Origin: Clusia tigrina
Lineage: Eukaryota; Arthropoda; Insecta; Diptera; Clusiidae
Direction: 5' to 3'
NCBI GenBank assembly: GCA_920105625.2
Contig: OV050031.1
Location: 96,229,676 to 96,293,675 of the forward strand
DNA: 64,000 nucleotides
A program made the translations under genes and the position numbers. This document shows positions 48,801 to 61,458 of this stretch, piece by piece (position 1 is the first letter of the stretch; each line of letters opens with the position of its first letter). A model generated the notes under the pieces. That model had not been told where the DNA came from. It saw nothing but the letters and a program-made list of their open reading frames with translations, and ran no database searches.

Positions 48801-49976
48801 TTTTATTTGGGATTCAAGGGTAGCATAGCTTTGAGCAATAGCTTAAATTGACAAGAGGCTCGAGTACTTTATTGTTACAAAATTTCAAGGTTTTATGACG
48901 CTCCAGTAAAAAGTTACAAGCATTTGTATGTTGCAAACTTTGATAGGTGTAGGACGTACCGTATAGAAGTTAGGGCCATTTGATGTTTTATCAGTGTTTG
49001 ATTTGGGACTCAAGAGTAGCATAGCTTTGAGCGATAGCTTAAATTGACAAGAGGCTCGAGTACTTGATTGTTACAAAATTTCAAGGTTTTATGACGCTCC
49101 AGTAAAAAGTTACAAGTATTTATATGTTGCAAACTTTGATAGGTTTAGGACGTACCGTATAGAAGTTAGGGCCATTTGAAGTTTTATCAGTGTTTGATTT
49201 GGGACTCAAGGGTAGCATAGCTTTGAGCGATAGCTTAAATTGACAAGGGGCTCGAGTACTTTATTGTTACAAAATTTCAAGGTTTTATGACGCTCCAGTA
49301 AAAAGTTACAAGCATTTGTATGTTGCAAACTTTGATAGGTGTAGGACGTACCGTATAGAAGTTAGGGCCATTTGAAGTTTTATCAGTGTTTGATTCGGGA
49401 CTTAAGGGTAGCATAGCTTTGAGCGATAGCTTAAATTGACAATAGGCTCGAGTACTTTATTGTTACAAAATTTCAAGGTTTTATGACGCTCCAGTAAAAA
49501 GTTACAAGAATTTGTATGTTGCAAACTTTGATAGGTGTAGGATGTACCGTATAGAACTTAGGGCCATTTGAAGTTTTATCAGTGTTTGATTTGGGACTTA
49601 AGGGTAGCATAGCTTTGAGCGATAGCTTAAATTGACAAGAGGCTCGAGTACTTTATTGTTACAAAATTTCAAGGTTTTATGACGCTCCAGTAAAAAGTTA
49701 CAAGCATTTATATGTTGCAAATTTTGATAGGTGTAGGACGTACCGTACAGAAGTTAGGGCCATTTGAAGTTTTATCAGTGTTTTATTTGGGATTCAAATA
49801 TAGCATAGCTTTGAGCAATAGCTTAAATTGACAAGAGGCTCGAGTACTTTATTGTTACAAAATTTCAAGGTTTTATGACGCTCCAGTAAAAAGTTACAAG
49901 CATTTGTATGTTGCAAACTTTGATAGGTGTAGGACGAACCGTATAGAAGTTAGGGCCATTTGAAGTTTTATCAGTG
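48801..49976 (+). repeat. Six-unit block of domain 2, copy 1
   Basis: Matches 51,349-52,524 at 2,548 bp (13 units). Shared markers: a B/I hybrid head (CAAGGGTAGC with GAGCAATAG), CAAGAGTAGC with TACTTGATTG and GGTTTAGG, ACAAGGGGC, GATTCGGG with ACAATAGGC, GGATGTACC with GAACTTAGG, then B. Confidence 0.85.
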
Positions 49977-51348
49977 TTTGATTTGGGACTCAAGGGTAGC
50001 ATAGCTTTGAGCGATAGCTTAAATTGACAAGAGGCTCGAGTACTTTATTGTTACAAAATTTCAAGGTTTTATGACGCTCCAATAAAAAGTTACAAGCATT
50101 TGTATATTGCAAACTTTGATAGGTGTAGAACGTACCGTATAGAAGTTAGGGCCATTTGAAGTTTTATCAGTGTTTGATTTTGGACTCAAGGGTAGCATAG
50201 CTTTGAGCGATAGCTTAAATTGACAAGAGGCTCGAGTACTTTATTGTTACAAAATTTCAAGGTTTTATGACGCCCCAGTAAAAAGTTACAAGCATTTATA
50301 TGTTGCAAATTTTGATAGGTTTAGGACGTACCGTATAGACGTTAGGGCCATTTGAAGTTTTATCAGTGTTTGATTTGTGACTCAAGGGTAGCATAGCTTT
50401 GAGCGATAGCTTAAATTGACAAGAGGCTCGAGTACTTTATTGTTACAAAATTTCAAGGTTTTATGACGCCCCAGTAAAAAGTTACAAGCATTTATATGTT
50501 GCAAATTTTGATAGGTTTAGGACGTACCGTATAGAAGTTAGGGCCATTTGAAGTTTTATCAGTGTTTGATTTGGGACTCAAGGGTAGCATAGCTTTGAGC
50601 GATAGCTTAAATTGACAAGAGGCTCGAGTACTTTATTGTTACAAAATTTCAAGGTTTTATGACGCTCTAGTAAAAAGTTACAAGCATTTGTATGTTGCAA
50701 ACTTTGATAGGTGTAGGACGTACCGTATAGAAGTTAGGGCCATTTGAAGTTTTATCAGTGTTTGATTCGGGACTTAAGGGTAGCATAGCTTTGAGCGATA
50801 GCTTAAATTAACAAGAGGCTCGAGTACTTTATTGTTACAAAATTTCAAGGTTTTATGACGCTCCAGTAAAAAGTTACAAGCATTTGTATGTTGCAAACTT
50901 TGACAGGTGTAGGATGTACCGTATAGAACTTAGGGCCATTTGAAGTTTTATCAGTGTTTGATTTGGGACTTAAGGGTAGCATAGCTTTGAGCGATAGCTT
51001 AAATTGACAAGAGGCTCGAGTACTTTATTGTTACAAAATTTCAAGGTTTTATGACGCTCCAGTAAAAAGTTACAAGCATTTGTATGTTGCAAACTTTGAT
51101 AGGTGTAGGACGTACCGTACAGAAGTTAGGGCCATTTGAAGTTTTATCAGTGTTTGATTTGGGATTCAAGGGTAGCATAGCTTTGAGCGATAGCTTAAAT
51201 TGACAAGAGGCTCGAGTACTTTATTGTTACAAAATTTCAAGGTTTTATGACGCTCCAGTAAAAAGTTACAAGCATTTGTATGTTGCAAACTTTGATAGGT
51301 GTAGGACGTACCGTACAGAAGTTAGGGCCATTTGAAGTTTTATCAGTG

Positions 51349-52524
51349 TTTTATTTGGGATTCAAGGGTAGCATAGCTTTGAGCAATAGCTTAAATTGAC
51401 AAGAGGCTCGAGTACTTTATTGTTACAAAATTTCAAGGTTTTATGACGCTCCAGTAAAAAGTTACAAGCATTTGTATGTTGCAAACTTTGATAGGTGTAG
51501 GACGTACCGTATAGAAGTTAGGGCCATTTGATGTTTTATCAGTGTTTGATTTGGGACTCAAGAGTAGCATAGCTTTGAGCGATAGCTTAAATTGACAAGA
51601 GGCTCGAGTACTTGATTGTCACAAAATTTCAAGGTTTTATGACGCTCCAGTAAAAAGTTACAAGCATTTATATGTTGCAAACTTTGATAGGTTTAGGACG
51701 TACCGTATAGAAGTTAGGGCCATTTGAAGTTTTATCAGTGTTTTATTTGGGACTCAAGGGTAGCATAGCTTTGAGCGATAGCTTAAACTGACAAGGGGCT
51801 CGAGTACTTTATTGTTACAAAATTTCAAGGTTTTATGACGCTCCAGTAAAAAGTTACAAGCATTTGTATGTTGCAAACTTTGATAGGTGTAGGACGTACC
51901 GTATAGAAGTTAGGGCCATTTGAAGTTTTATCAGTGTTTGATTCGGGACTTAAGGGTAGCATAGCTTTGAGCGATAGCTTAAATTGACAATAGGCTCGAG
52001 TACTTTATTGTTACAAAATTTCAAGATTTTATGACGCTCCAGTAAAAAGTTACAAGCATTTGTATGTTGCAAACTTTGATAGGTGTAGGATGTACCGTAT
52101 AGAACTTAGGGCCATTTGAAGTTTTATCAGTGTTTGATTTGGGACTTAAGGGTAGCATTGCTTTGAGCGATAGCTTAAATTGACAAGAGGCTCGAGTACT
52201 TTATTGTTACAAAATTTCAAGGTTTTATGACGCTCCAGTAAAAAGTTACAAGCATTTATATGTTGCAAACTTTGATAGGTGTAGGACGTACCGTACAGAA
52301 GTTAGGGCCATTTGAAGTTTTATCAGTGTTTTATTTGGGATTCAAAGATAGCATAGCTTTGAGCAATAGCTTAAATTGACAAGAGGCTCGAGTACTTTAT
52401 TGTTACAAAATTTCAAGGTTTTATGACGCTCCAGTAAAAAGTTACAAGCATTTGTATGTTGCAAACTTTGATAGGTGTAGGACGTACCGTATAGAAGTTA
52501 GGGCCATTTGAAGTTTTATCAGTG
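51349..52524 (+). repeat. Six-unit block of domain 2, copy 2
   Basis: Second copy of the 13-unit-offset block. Private changes: GATTGTCACAAA near 51,617 and TTAAACTGAC near 51,787. It is followed by A-F-P. Confidence 0.85.
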
Positions 52525-53112
52525 TTTGATTTGGGACTCAAGGGTAGCATAGCTTTGAGCGATAGCTTAAATTGACAAGAGGCTCGAGTACTTTATTGTT
52601 ACAAAATTTCAAGGTTTTATGACGCTCCAGTAAAAAGTTACAAGCATTTGTATGTTGCAAACTTTGATAGGTGTAGGACGTACCGTATAGAAGTTAGGGC
52701 CATTTGAAGTTTTATCAGTGTTTGATTTGGGACTCAAGGGTAGCATAGCTTTGAGCGATAGCTTAAATTGACAAGAGGCTCGAGTACTTTATTGTTACAA
52801 AATTTCAAGGTTTTATGACGCTCCAATAAAAAGTTACAAGCATTTGTATATTGCAAACTTTGATAGGTGTAGGACGTACCGTATAGAAGTTAGGGCCATT
52901 TGAAGTTTTATCAGTGTTTGATTTTGGACTCAAGGGTAGCATAGCTTTGAGCAATAGCCTAAATTGACAAGAGGCTCGAGTACTTTACTGTTACAAAATT
53001 TCAAGGTTTTATGACGCTCCAGTAAAAAGTTACAAGCATTTGTATGTTGCAAACTTTGATAGGTGTAGGACGTACCGTATAGAAGTTAGGGCCATTTGAA
53101 GTTTTATCAGTG
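52329..53112 (+). repeat. B-A-F-P motif of domain 2, second copy
   Basis: Same four-unit order as at 44,293. The P unit here starts GATTTTGGAC and has CTTTACTGTTAC. Confidence 0.82.
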
Positions 53113-53896
53113 TTTGATTTGGGACTCAAGGGTAGCATGGCTTTGAGCGATAGCTTAAATTGACAAGAGGCTTCAGTACTTTATTGTTACAAAATTTCAA
53201 GGTTTTATGACGCCCCAGTAAAAAGTTACAAGCATTTATATGTTGCAAATTTTGATAGGTTTAGGACGTACCGTATAGAAGTTAGGGCCATTTGAAGTTT
53301 TATCAGTGTTTGATTTGGGACTCAAGGGTAGCATAGCTTTGAGCGATAGCTTAAATTGACAAGAGGCTCGAGTACTTTATTGTCACAAAATTTCAAGATT
53401 TTATGACGCTCCAGTAAAAAGTTACAAGCATTTGTATGTTGCAAACTTTGATAGGTGTAGGACGTACCGTATAGAAGTTAGGGCCATTTGAAGTTTTATC
53501 AGTGTTTGATTTGGGATTCAAGGGTAGCATAGCTTTGAGCGATAGCTTAAATTGACAAGAGGCTCGAGTACTTTATTGTTACAAAATTTCAAGGTTTTAT
53601 GACGCTCCAGTAAAAAGTTACAAGCATTTGTATGTTGCAAACTTTGATAGGTGTAGGACGTACCGTACAGAAGTTAGGGCCATTTGAAGTTTTATCAGTG
53701 TTTGATTTGGGATTCAAGGGTAGCATTGCTTTGAGCGATAGCTTAAATTGACAAGAGGTTCGACTACTTTATTGTTACAAAATTTCAAGGTTTTATGACG
53801 CTCCAGTAAAAAGTTACAAGCATTTGTATGTTGCAAACTTTGATAGGTGTAGGACGTACCGTACAGAAGTTAGGGCCATTTGAAGTTTTATCAGAG

Positions 53897-54083
53897 TTTG
53901 ATTTGGGATTCAAGGGTAGCATAGCTTTGAGCGATAGCTTAAATTGACAAGAGGCTCGAGTACTTTATTGTTCAAGGTTTTATGACGCTCCAGTAAAAAG
54001 TTACAAGCATTTGTATGTTGCAAACTTTGATAGGTGTAGGACGTACCGAACAGAAGTTAGGGCCATTTGAAGTTTTATCAGTG
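53897..54083 (+). repeat. 187-bp unit with 9-bp deletion, copy a
   Basis: Reads TTATTGTTCAAGG instead of TTATTGTTACAAAATTTCAAGG split at unit 76-85. Nine bases are missing between two TT dinucleotides, consistent with slippage at 2-bp microhomology. The deletion removes the AAAATTT A-tract. The same unit is at 57,855-58,041 and 60,832-61,018. Confidence 0.93.
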
Positions 54084-54279
54084 TTTTATTTGGGATTCAA
54101 GGGTAGCATAGCTTTGAGCAATAGCTTAAATTGACAAGAGTCTCGAGTACTTTATTGTTACAAAATTTCAAGGTTTTATGACGCTCCGGTAAAAAGTTAC
54201 AAGCATTTGTATGTTGCAAACTTTGATAGGTGTAGGACGTACCGTATAGAAGTTAGGGCCATTTGAAGTTTTATCAGTG

Positions 54280-54523
54280 TTTGATTTGGGACTCAAGGGT
54301 AGCATAGCTTTGAGCGATAGCTTAAATTGACAAGAAGCTCGAGTACTTTATTGTTACAAAATTTCAAGGTTTTATGACGCTCCAGTAAAAAGTTACAAGC
54401 ATTTATATGTTGCAAACTTTTATAGGTTTAGGACGTACCGCTACAAGCATTTGTATGTTGCAAACTTTGATAGGTGTAGGATGTACCGTATAGAAGTTAG
54501 GGCCATTTGAAGTTTTATCAGTG
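54280..54523 (+). repeat. 244-bp unit with internal 48-bp duplication, copy a
   Basis: The unit runs normally to GACGTACCG (unit 161), then jumps back through one extra C to TACAAGCATTTG (unit 115) and runs on to the end. Unit positions 115-161 are thus present twice, at 54,394-54,440 and from 54,442. The first pass has K/GGTTTAGG-type variants (CATTTATA, CTTTTATAGG). The second has CATTTGTA, GGTGTAGG and GGATGTACC. The two passes therefore come from different monomer types and the join is an out-of-register recombination. Confidence 0.93.
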
Positions 54524-55894
54524 TTTGATTCGGGACTTAAGGGTAGCATAGCTTTGAGCGATAGCTTAAATTGACAAAGGCTCGAGTACTTTATTGTTAC
54601 AAAATTTCAAGGTTTTATGACGCTCCAGTAAAAAGTTACAAGCATTTGTATGTTGCAAACTTTGATAGGTGTAGGATGTACAGTATAGAACTTAGGGCCA
54701 TTTGAAGATTTATCAGTGTTTGATTTGGGACTTAAGGGTAGCATAGCTTTGAGCGATAGCTTAAATTGACAAGAGCCTCGAGTACTTTATTGTTACAAAA
54801 TTTCAAGGTTTTATGACGCTCCAGTGAAAAGTTACAAGCAATTGTATGTTGCAAACTTTGATAGGTGTAGGACGTACCGTATAGAAGTTAGGGCCATTTG
54901 AAGTTTTATCAGTGTTTGATTTGGGACTCAAGGGTAGCATAGCTTTGAGCGATAGATTAAATTGACAAGAGGCTCCAGTACTTTATTGTTACAAAATTTC
55001 AAGGTTTTATGACGCTCCAGTGAAAAGTTACAAGCAATTGTATGTTGCAAACTTTGATAGGTGTAGGACGTACCGTATAGAAGTTAGGGCCATTTGAAGT
55101 TTTATCAGTGATTGATTTGGGATTCAAGGGTAGCATAGCTTTGAGCGATAGCTTAAATTGACAAGAGGCTCGAGTACTTTATTGTTACAAAATTTCAAGG
55201 TTTTATGACTCTCCAGTAAAAAGTTGCAAGCATTTGTATGTTGCAAACTTTGATAGGTGTAGGACGTACTGTATAGAATTTAGGGCCATTTGAAGTTTTA
55301 TCAGTGTTTGATGTGGTATTCAAGGGTAGCATAGCTTTGAGCGATAGCTTAAATTGACAAGAGGCTCGAGTACTTTATTGTTACAAAATTTCAAGGTTTT
55401 ATGACGCTCCAGTAAAAAGTTACAAGCATTTATATGTTGCAAACTTTGATAGGTGTAGGACGTACCGTATAGAATTTAGGGCCATTTGAAGTTTTATCAG
55501 TGTTTGATTTGGGACTCAAGGGTAGCATAGCTTTGAGCGATAGCTTAAATTGACAAGAGGCTCGAGTACTTTATTGTTACAAAATTTCAAGGTTTTATGA
55601 CGCTCCAGTAAAAAGTTACAAGCATTTGTATGTTGCAAACTTTGATAGGTGTAGGACGTACCGTACAGAAGTTAGGGCCATTTGAAGTTTTATCAGTGTT
55701 TTATTTGGGATTCAAAGATAGCATAGCTTTGAGCAATAGCTTAAATTGACAAGAGGCTCGAGTACTTTATTGTTACAAAATTTCAAGGTTTTATGACGCT
55801 CCAGTAAAAAGTTACAAGCATTTGTATGTTGCAAACTTTGATAGGTGTAGGACGTACCGTATAGAAGTTAGGGCCATTTGAAGTTTTATCAGTG

Positions 55895-56482
55895 TTTGAT
55901 TTGGGACTCAAGGGTAGCATAGCTTTGAGCGATAGCTTAAATTGACAAGAGGCTCGAGTACTTTATTGTTACAAAATTTCAAGGTTTTATGACGCTCCAG
56001 TAAAAAGTTACAAGCATTTCTATGTTGCAAACTTTGATAGGTGTAGGACGTACCGTATAGAAGTTAGGGCCATTTGAAGATTTATCAGTGTTTTATTTGG
56101 GACTTAAGGGTAGCATAGCTTTGAGCGATAGCTTAAATTGACAAGAGGCTCGAGTACTTTATTGTTACAAAATTTCAAGGTTTTATGACGCTCCAGTAAA
56201 AAGTTACAAGCATTTATATGTTGCAAACTTTGATAGGTGTAGGACATACCGTACAGAAGTTAGGGCCATTTGAAGTTTTATCAGTGTTTTATTTGGGACT
56301 TAAGGGTAGCATAGCTTTGAGCGATAGCTTAAATTGACAAGAGGCTCGAGTACTTTATTGTTACAAAATTTCAAGGTTTTATGACGCTCCAGTAAAAAGT
56401 TACAAGCATTTGTATGTTGCAAACTTTGATAGGTGTAGGACGTACCGTACAGAAGTTAGGGCCATTTGAAGTTTTATCAGTG
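55895..56482 (+). repeat. 3-unit tandem duplication with GACATACC, copy 1
   Basis: 588 bp, repeated at 56,483-57,070. Units: CATTTCTATG with TGAAGATTTATC; TTTTATTTGGGACTTAAGGG with CATTTATA and GACATACC; and a second TTTTATTTGGGACTTAAGGG with GTACAG. Confidence 0.85.
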
Positions 56483-57070
56483 TTTTATTTGGGAATCAAG
56501 GGTAGCATAGCTTTGAGCAATAGCTTAAATTGACAAGAGGCTCGAGTACTTTATTGTTACAAAATTTCAACGTTTTATGACGCTCCAGTAAAAAGTTACA
56601 AGCATTTCTATGTTGCAAACTTTGATAGGTGTAGGACGTACCGTATAGAAGTTAGGGCCATTTGAAGATTTATCAGTGTTTTATTTGGGACTTAAGGGTA
56701 GCATAGCTTTGAGCGATAGCTTAAATTGACAAGAGGCTCGAGTACTTTATTGTTACAAAATTTCAAGGTTTTATGACGCTCCAGTAAAAAGTTACAAGCA
56801 TTTATATGTTGCAAACTTTGATAGGTGTAGGACATACCGTACAGAAGTTAGGGCCATTTGAAGTTTTATCAGTGTTTTATTTGGGACTTAAGGGTAGCAT
56901 AGCTTTGAGCGATAGCTTAAATTGACAAGAGGCTCGAGTACTTTATTGTTACAAAATTTCAAGGTTTTATGACGCTCCAGTAAAAAGTTACTAGCATTTG
57001 TATGTTGCAAACTTTGATAGGTGTAGGACGTACCGTACAGAAGTTAGGGCCATTTGAAGTTTTATCAGTG
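56483..57070 (+). repeat. 3-unit tandem duplication with GACATACC, copy 2
   Basis: Second copy. Its first unit has a different head (TTTTATTTGGGAATC with GAGCAATAG) and TTTCAACGTTTT, and its third unit has AGTTACTAGC, so the join at the left edge lies within a unit. Confidence 0.83.
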
Positions 57071-57854
57071 TTTTATTTGGGATTCAAGGGTAGCATAGCT
57101 TTGAGCAATAGCTTAAATTGACAAGAGGCTCGAGTACTTTATTGTTACAAAATTTCAAGGTTTTATGACGCTCCAGTAAAAAGTTACAAGCATTTATATG
57201 TTGCAAACTCTGATAGGTTTAGGACGTACCGTATAGAAGTTAGGGCCATTTGAAGTTTTATCAGTGTTTGATTTGGGACTCAAGGGTAGCATAGCTTTGA
57301 GCGATAGCTTAAATTGACAAGAGGCTCGAGTACTTTATTGTTACAAAATTTCAAGGTTTTATGACGCTCCAGTAAAAAGTTACAAGCATTTGTATGTTGC
57401 AAACTTTGATAGGTGTAGGACGTACCGTATAGAAGTTAGGGCCATTTGAAGTTTTATCAGTGTTTGATTCGGGACTTAAGGGTAGCATAGCTTTGAGCGA
57501 TAGCTTAAATTGACAATAGGCTCGAGTACTTTATTGTTACAAAATTTCAAGGTTTTATGACGCTCTAGTAAAAAGTTACAAGCATTTGTATGTTGCAAAC
57601 TTTGATAGGTGTAGGACGTACCGTACAGAAGTTAGGGCCATTTGAAGTTTTATCAGTGTTTGATTTGGGATTCAAGGGTAGCATAGCTTTTAGCGATAGC
57701 TTAAATTGACAAGAGGCTCGAGTACTTTATTGTAAAAAAATTTCAAGGTTTTATGACGCTCCAGTAAAAAGTTACAAGCATTTGTATGTTGCAAACTTTG
57801 ATAGGTGTAGGACGTACCGTACAGAAGTTAGGGCCATTTGAAGTTTTATCAGTG

Positions 57855-58041
57855 TTTGATTTGGGATTCAAGGGTAGCATAGCTTTGAGCGATAGCTTAA
57901 ATTGACAAGAGGCTCGAGTACTTTATTGTTCAAGGTTTTATGACGCTCCAGTAAAAAGTTACAAGCATTTGTATGTTGCAAACTTTGATAGGTGTAGGAC
58001 ATACCGTACAGAAGTTAGGGCCATTTGAAGTTTTATCAGTG
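57855..58041 (+). repeat. 187-bp unit with 9-bp deletion, copy b
   Basis: Same deletion junction at 57,929, so it was inherited by block duplication and did not arise again. Confidence 0.93.
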
Positions 58042-58237
58042 TTTTATTTGGGATTCAAGGGTAGCATAGCTTTGAGCAATAGCTTAAATTGACAAGAGTC
58101 TCGAGTACTTTATTGTTACAAAATTTCAAGGTTTTATGACGCTCCGGTAAAAAGTTACAAGCATTTGTATGTTGCAAACTTTGATAGGTGTAGGACGTAC
58201 CGTATAGAAGTTAGGGCCATTTGAAGTTTTATCAGTG

Positions 58238-58481
58238 TTTGATTTGGGACTCAAGGGTAGCATAGCTTTGAGCGATAGCTTAAATTGACAAGAAGCTCGA
58301 GTACTTTATTGGTACAAAATTTCAAGGTTTTATGACGCTCCAGTAAAAAGTTACAAGCATTTATATGTTGCAAACTTTTATAGGTTTAGGACGTACCGCT
58401 ACAAGCATTTGTATGTTGCAAACTTTGATAGGTGTAGGATGTACCGTATAGAAGTTAGGGCCATTTGAAGTTTTATCAGTG
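58238..58481 (+). repeat. 244-bp unit with internal 48-bp duplication, copy b
   Basis: Identical junction (TACCGCTACAAG) at 58,399, with a private TATTGGTACAAA. Confidence 0.93.
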
Positions 58482-59655
58482 TTTGATTTGGGACTTAAGG
58501 GTAGCATAGCTTTGAGCGATAGCTTAAATTGACAAAGGCTCGAGTACTTTATTGTTACAAAATTTCAAGGTTTTATGACGCTCCAGTAAAAAGTTACAAG
58601 CATTGTATGTTGCAAACTTTGATAGGTGTAGGATGTACAGTATAGAACTTAGGGCCATTTGAAGTTTTATCAGTGTTTGATTTGGGACTTAAGGGTAGCA
58701 TAGCTTTGAGCGATAGCTTAAATTGACAAGAGGCTCGAGTACTTTATTGTTACAAAATTTCAAGGTTTTATGACGCTCCAGTGAAAAGTTACAAGCAATT
58801 GTATGTTGCAAACTTTGATAGGTGTAGGACGTACCGTATAGAAGTTAGGGCCATTTGAAGTTTTATCAGTGATTGATTTGGGATTCAAGGGTAGCATAGC
58901 TTTGAGCGATAGCTTAAATTGACAAGAGGCTCGAGTACTTTATTGTTACAAAATTTCAAGGTTTTATGACTCTCCAGTAAAAAGTTGCAAGCATTTGTAT
59001 GTTGCAAACTTTGATAGGTGTAGGACGTACTGTATAGAATTTAGGGCCATTTGAAGTTTTATCAGTGTTTGATGTGGTATTCAAGGGTAGCATAGCTTTG
59101 AGCGATAGCTTAAATTGACAAGAGGCTCGAGTACTTTATTGTTACAAAATTTCAAGGTTTTATGACGCTCCAGTAAAAAGTTACAAGCATTTATATGTTG
59201 CAAACTTTGATAGGTGTAGGACGTACCGTATAGAATTTAGGGCCATTTGAAGTTTTATCAGTGTTTGATTTGGGACTCAAGGGTAGCATAGCTTTGAGCG
59301 ATAGCTTAAATTGACAAGAGGCTCGAGTACTTTATTGTTACAAAATTTCAAGGTTTTATGACGCTCCAGTAAAAAGTTACAAGCATTTGTATGTTGCAAA
59401 CTTTGATAGGTGTAGGACGTACCGTATAGAAGTTAGGGTCATTTGAAGATTTATCAGTGTTTTATTTGGGACTTAAGGGTAGCATAGCTTTGAGCGATAA
59501 CTTAAATTGACAAGAGGCTCGAGTACTTTATTGTTACAAAATTTCAAGGTTTTATGACGCTCCAGTAAAAAGTTACAAGCATTTATATGTTGCAAACTTT
59601 GATAGGTGTAGGACATACCGTACAGAAGTTAGGGCCATTTGAAGTTTTATCAGTG

Positions 59656-60439
59656 TTTTATTTGGGATTCAAAGATAGCATAGCTTTGAGCAATAGCTTA
59701 AATTGACAAGAGGCTCGAGTACTTTATTGTTACAAAATTTCAAGGTTTTATGACGCTCCAGTAAAAAGTTACAAGCATTTGTATGTTGCAAACTTTGATA
59801 GGTGTAGGACGTACCGTATAGAAGTTAGGGCCATTTGAAGTTTTATCAGTGTTTGATTTGGGACTCAAGGGTAGCATAGCTTTGAGCGATAGCTTAAATT
59901 GACAAGAGGCTCGAGTACTTTATTGTTACAAAATTTCAAGGTTTTATGACGCTCCAGTAAAAAGTTACAAGCATTTGTATGTTGCAAACTTTGATAGGTG
60001 TAGGAGGTACCGTATAGAAGTTAGGGCCATTTGAAGTTTTATCAGTGTTTGATTTGGGACTCAAGGGTAGCATAGCTTTGAGCGATAGCTTAAATTGACA
60101 AGAGGCTCGAGTACTTTATTGTTACAAAATTTCAAGGTTTTATGACGCTCCAATAAAAAGTTACAAGCATTTGTATATTGCAAACTTTGATAGGTGTAGG
60201 ACGTACCGTATAGAAGTTAGGGCCATTTGAAGTTTTATCAGTGTTTGATTTGGGACTCAAGGGTAGCATAGCTTTGAGCAATAGCCTAAATTGACAAGAG
60301 GCTCGAGTACTTTATTGTTACAAAATTTCAAGGTTTTATGACGCTCTAGTAAAAAGTTACAAGCATTTGTATGTTGCAAACTTTGATAGGTGTAGGACGT
60401 ACCGTATAGAAGTTAGGGCCATTTGAAGTTTTATCAGTG
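59656..60439 (+). repeat. B-A-F-P motif of domain 2, third copy
   Basis: Same order. The A unit has GTAGGAGGTACC and the P unit CGCTCTAGTAAA, both private to this copy. Confidence 0.82.
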
Positions 60440-60831
60440 TTTGATTTGGGACTCAAGGGTAGCATAGCTTTGAGCGATAGCTTAAATTGACAAGAGGCTC
60501 GAGTACTTTATTGTTACAAAATTTCAAGGTTTTATGACGCTCCAGTAAAAAGTTACAAGCATTTGTGTGTTGCAAACTTTGATAGGTGTAGGACGTACCG
60601 TACAGAAGTTAGGGCCATTTGAAGTTTTATCAGTGTTTGATTTGGGATTCAAGGGTAGCATAGCTTTGAGCGATAGCTTAAATTGACAAGAGGCTCGAGT
60701 ACTTTATTGTTACAAAATTTCAAGGTTTTATGACGCTCCAGTAAAAAGTTACAAGCATTTGTATGTTGCAAACTTTGATAGGTGTAGGACGTACCGTACA
60801 GAAGTTAGGGCCATTTGAAGTTTTATCAGAG

Positions 60832-61018
60832 TTTGATTTGGGATTCAAGGGTAGCATAGCTTTGAGCGATAGCTTAAATTGACAAGAGGCTCGAGTACTT
60901 TATTGTTCAAGGTTTTATGACGCTCCAGTAAAAAGTTACAAGCATTTGTATGTTGCAAACTTTGATAGGTGTAGGACGTACCGAACATAAGTTAGGGCCA
61001 TTTGAAGTTTTATCAGTG
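60832..61018 (+). repeat. 187-bp unit with 9-bp deletion, copy c
   Basis: Same junction at 60,906, with the CAGAG start shared only with copy a. Confidence 0.93.
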
Positions 61019-61214
61019 TTTTATTTGGGATTCAAGGGTAGCATAGCTTTGAGCAATAGCTTAAATTGACAAGAGTCTCGAGTACTTTATTGTTACAAAA
61101 TTTCAAGGTTTTATGACGCTCCGGTAAAAAGTTACAAGCATTTGTATGTTGCAAACTTTGATAGGTGTAAGACGTACCGTATAGAAGTTAGGGCCATTTG
61201 AAGTTTTATCAGTG

Positions 61215-61458
61215 TTTGATTTGGGACTCAAGGGTAGCATAGCTTTGAGCGATAGCTTAAATTGACAAGAAGCTCGAGTACTTTATTGTTACAAAATTTC
61301 AAGGTTTTATGACGCTCCAGTAAAAAGTTACAAGCATTTATATGTTGCAAACTTTTATAGGTTTAGGACGTACCGCTACAAGCATTTGTATGTTGCAAAC
61401 TTTGATAGGTGTAGGATGTACCGTATAGAAGTTAGGGCCATTTGAAGTTTTATCAGTG
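61215..61458 (+). repeat. 244-bp unit with internal 48-bp duplication, copy c
   Basis: Identical junction at about 61,376. It is followed, as in copies a and b, by the short ACAAAGGCTC unit (61,459-61,653, 195 bp). Confidence 0.93.

Larger units (their letters stand above)
53701..55110 (+). repeat. Indel-bearing block, copy a
   Basis: Seven units with a unique series of lengths: 196, 187, 196, 244, 195, 196, 196 bp. Markers: CAGAGTTTGATTT, the 9-bp deletion, ACCGAACAG, GAGTCTCGAG with CTCCGGTAAAA, CAAGAAGCTCG, the 48-bp duplication, ACAAAGGCTC with GATGTACAG, then two D-like CAATTG units. The block recurs at 57,659 and 60,636. Confidence 0.92.
57659..58871 (+). repeat. Indel-bearing block, copy b
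   Basis: Offset 3,958 bp from copy a. Same order but with one CAATTG unit instead of two, CAGTGTTTG and CATACCGTACAG in place of CAGAG and ACCGAACAG, TTGTAAAAAAATTTC in the first unit, and a further base lost in the 194-bp unit 58,482-58,675 (CATTGTATG). Confidence 0.92.

Noticed and set aside
54280..54523. Transposon insertion with target-site duplication at the 48-bp extra segment
   Set aside because: All the added bases are satellite sequence from unit 115-161, so it is an internal duplication or unequal join, not foreign DNA.
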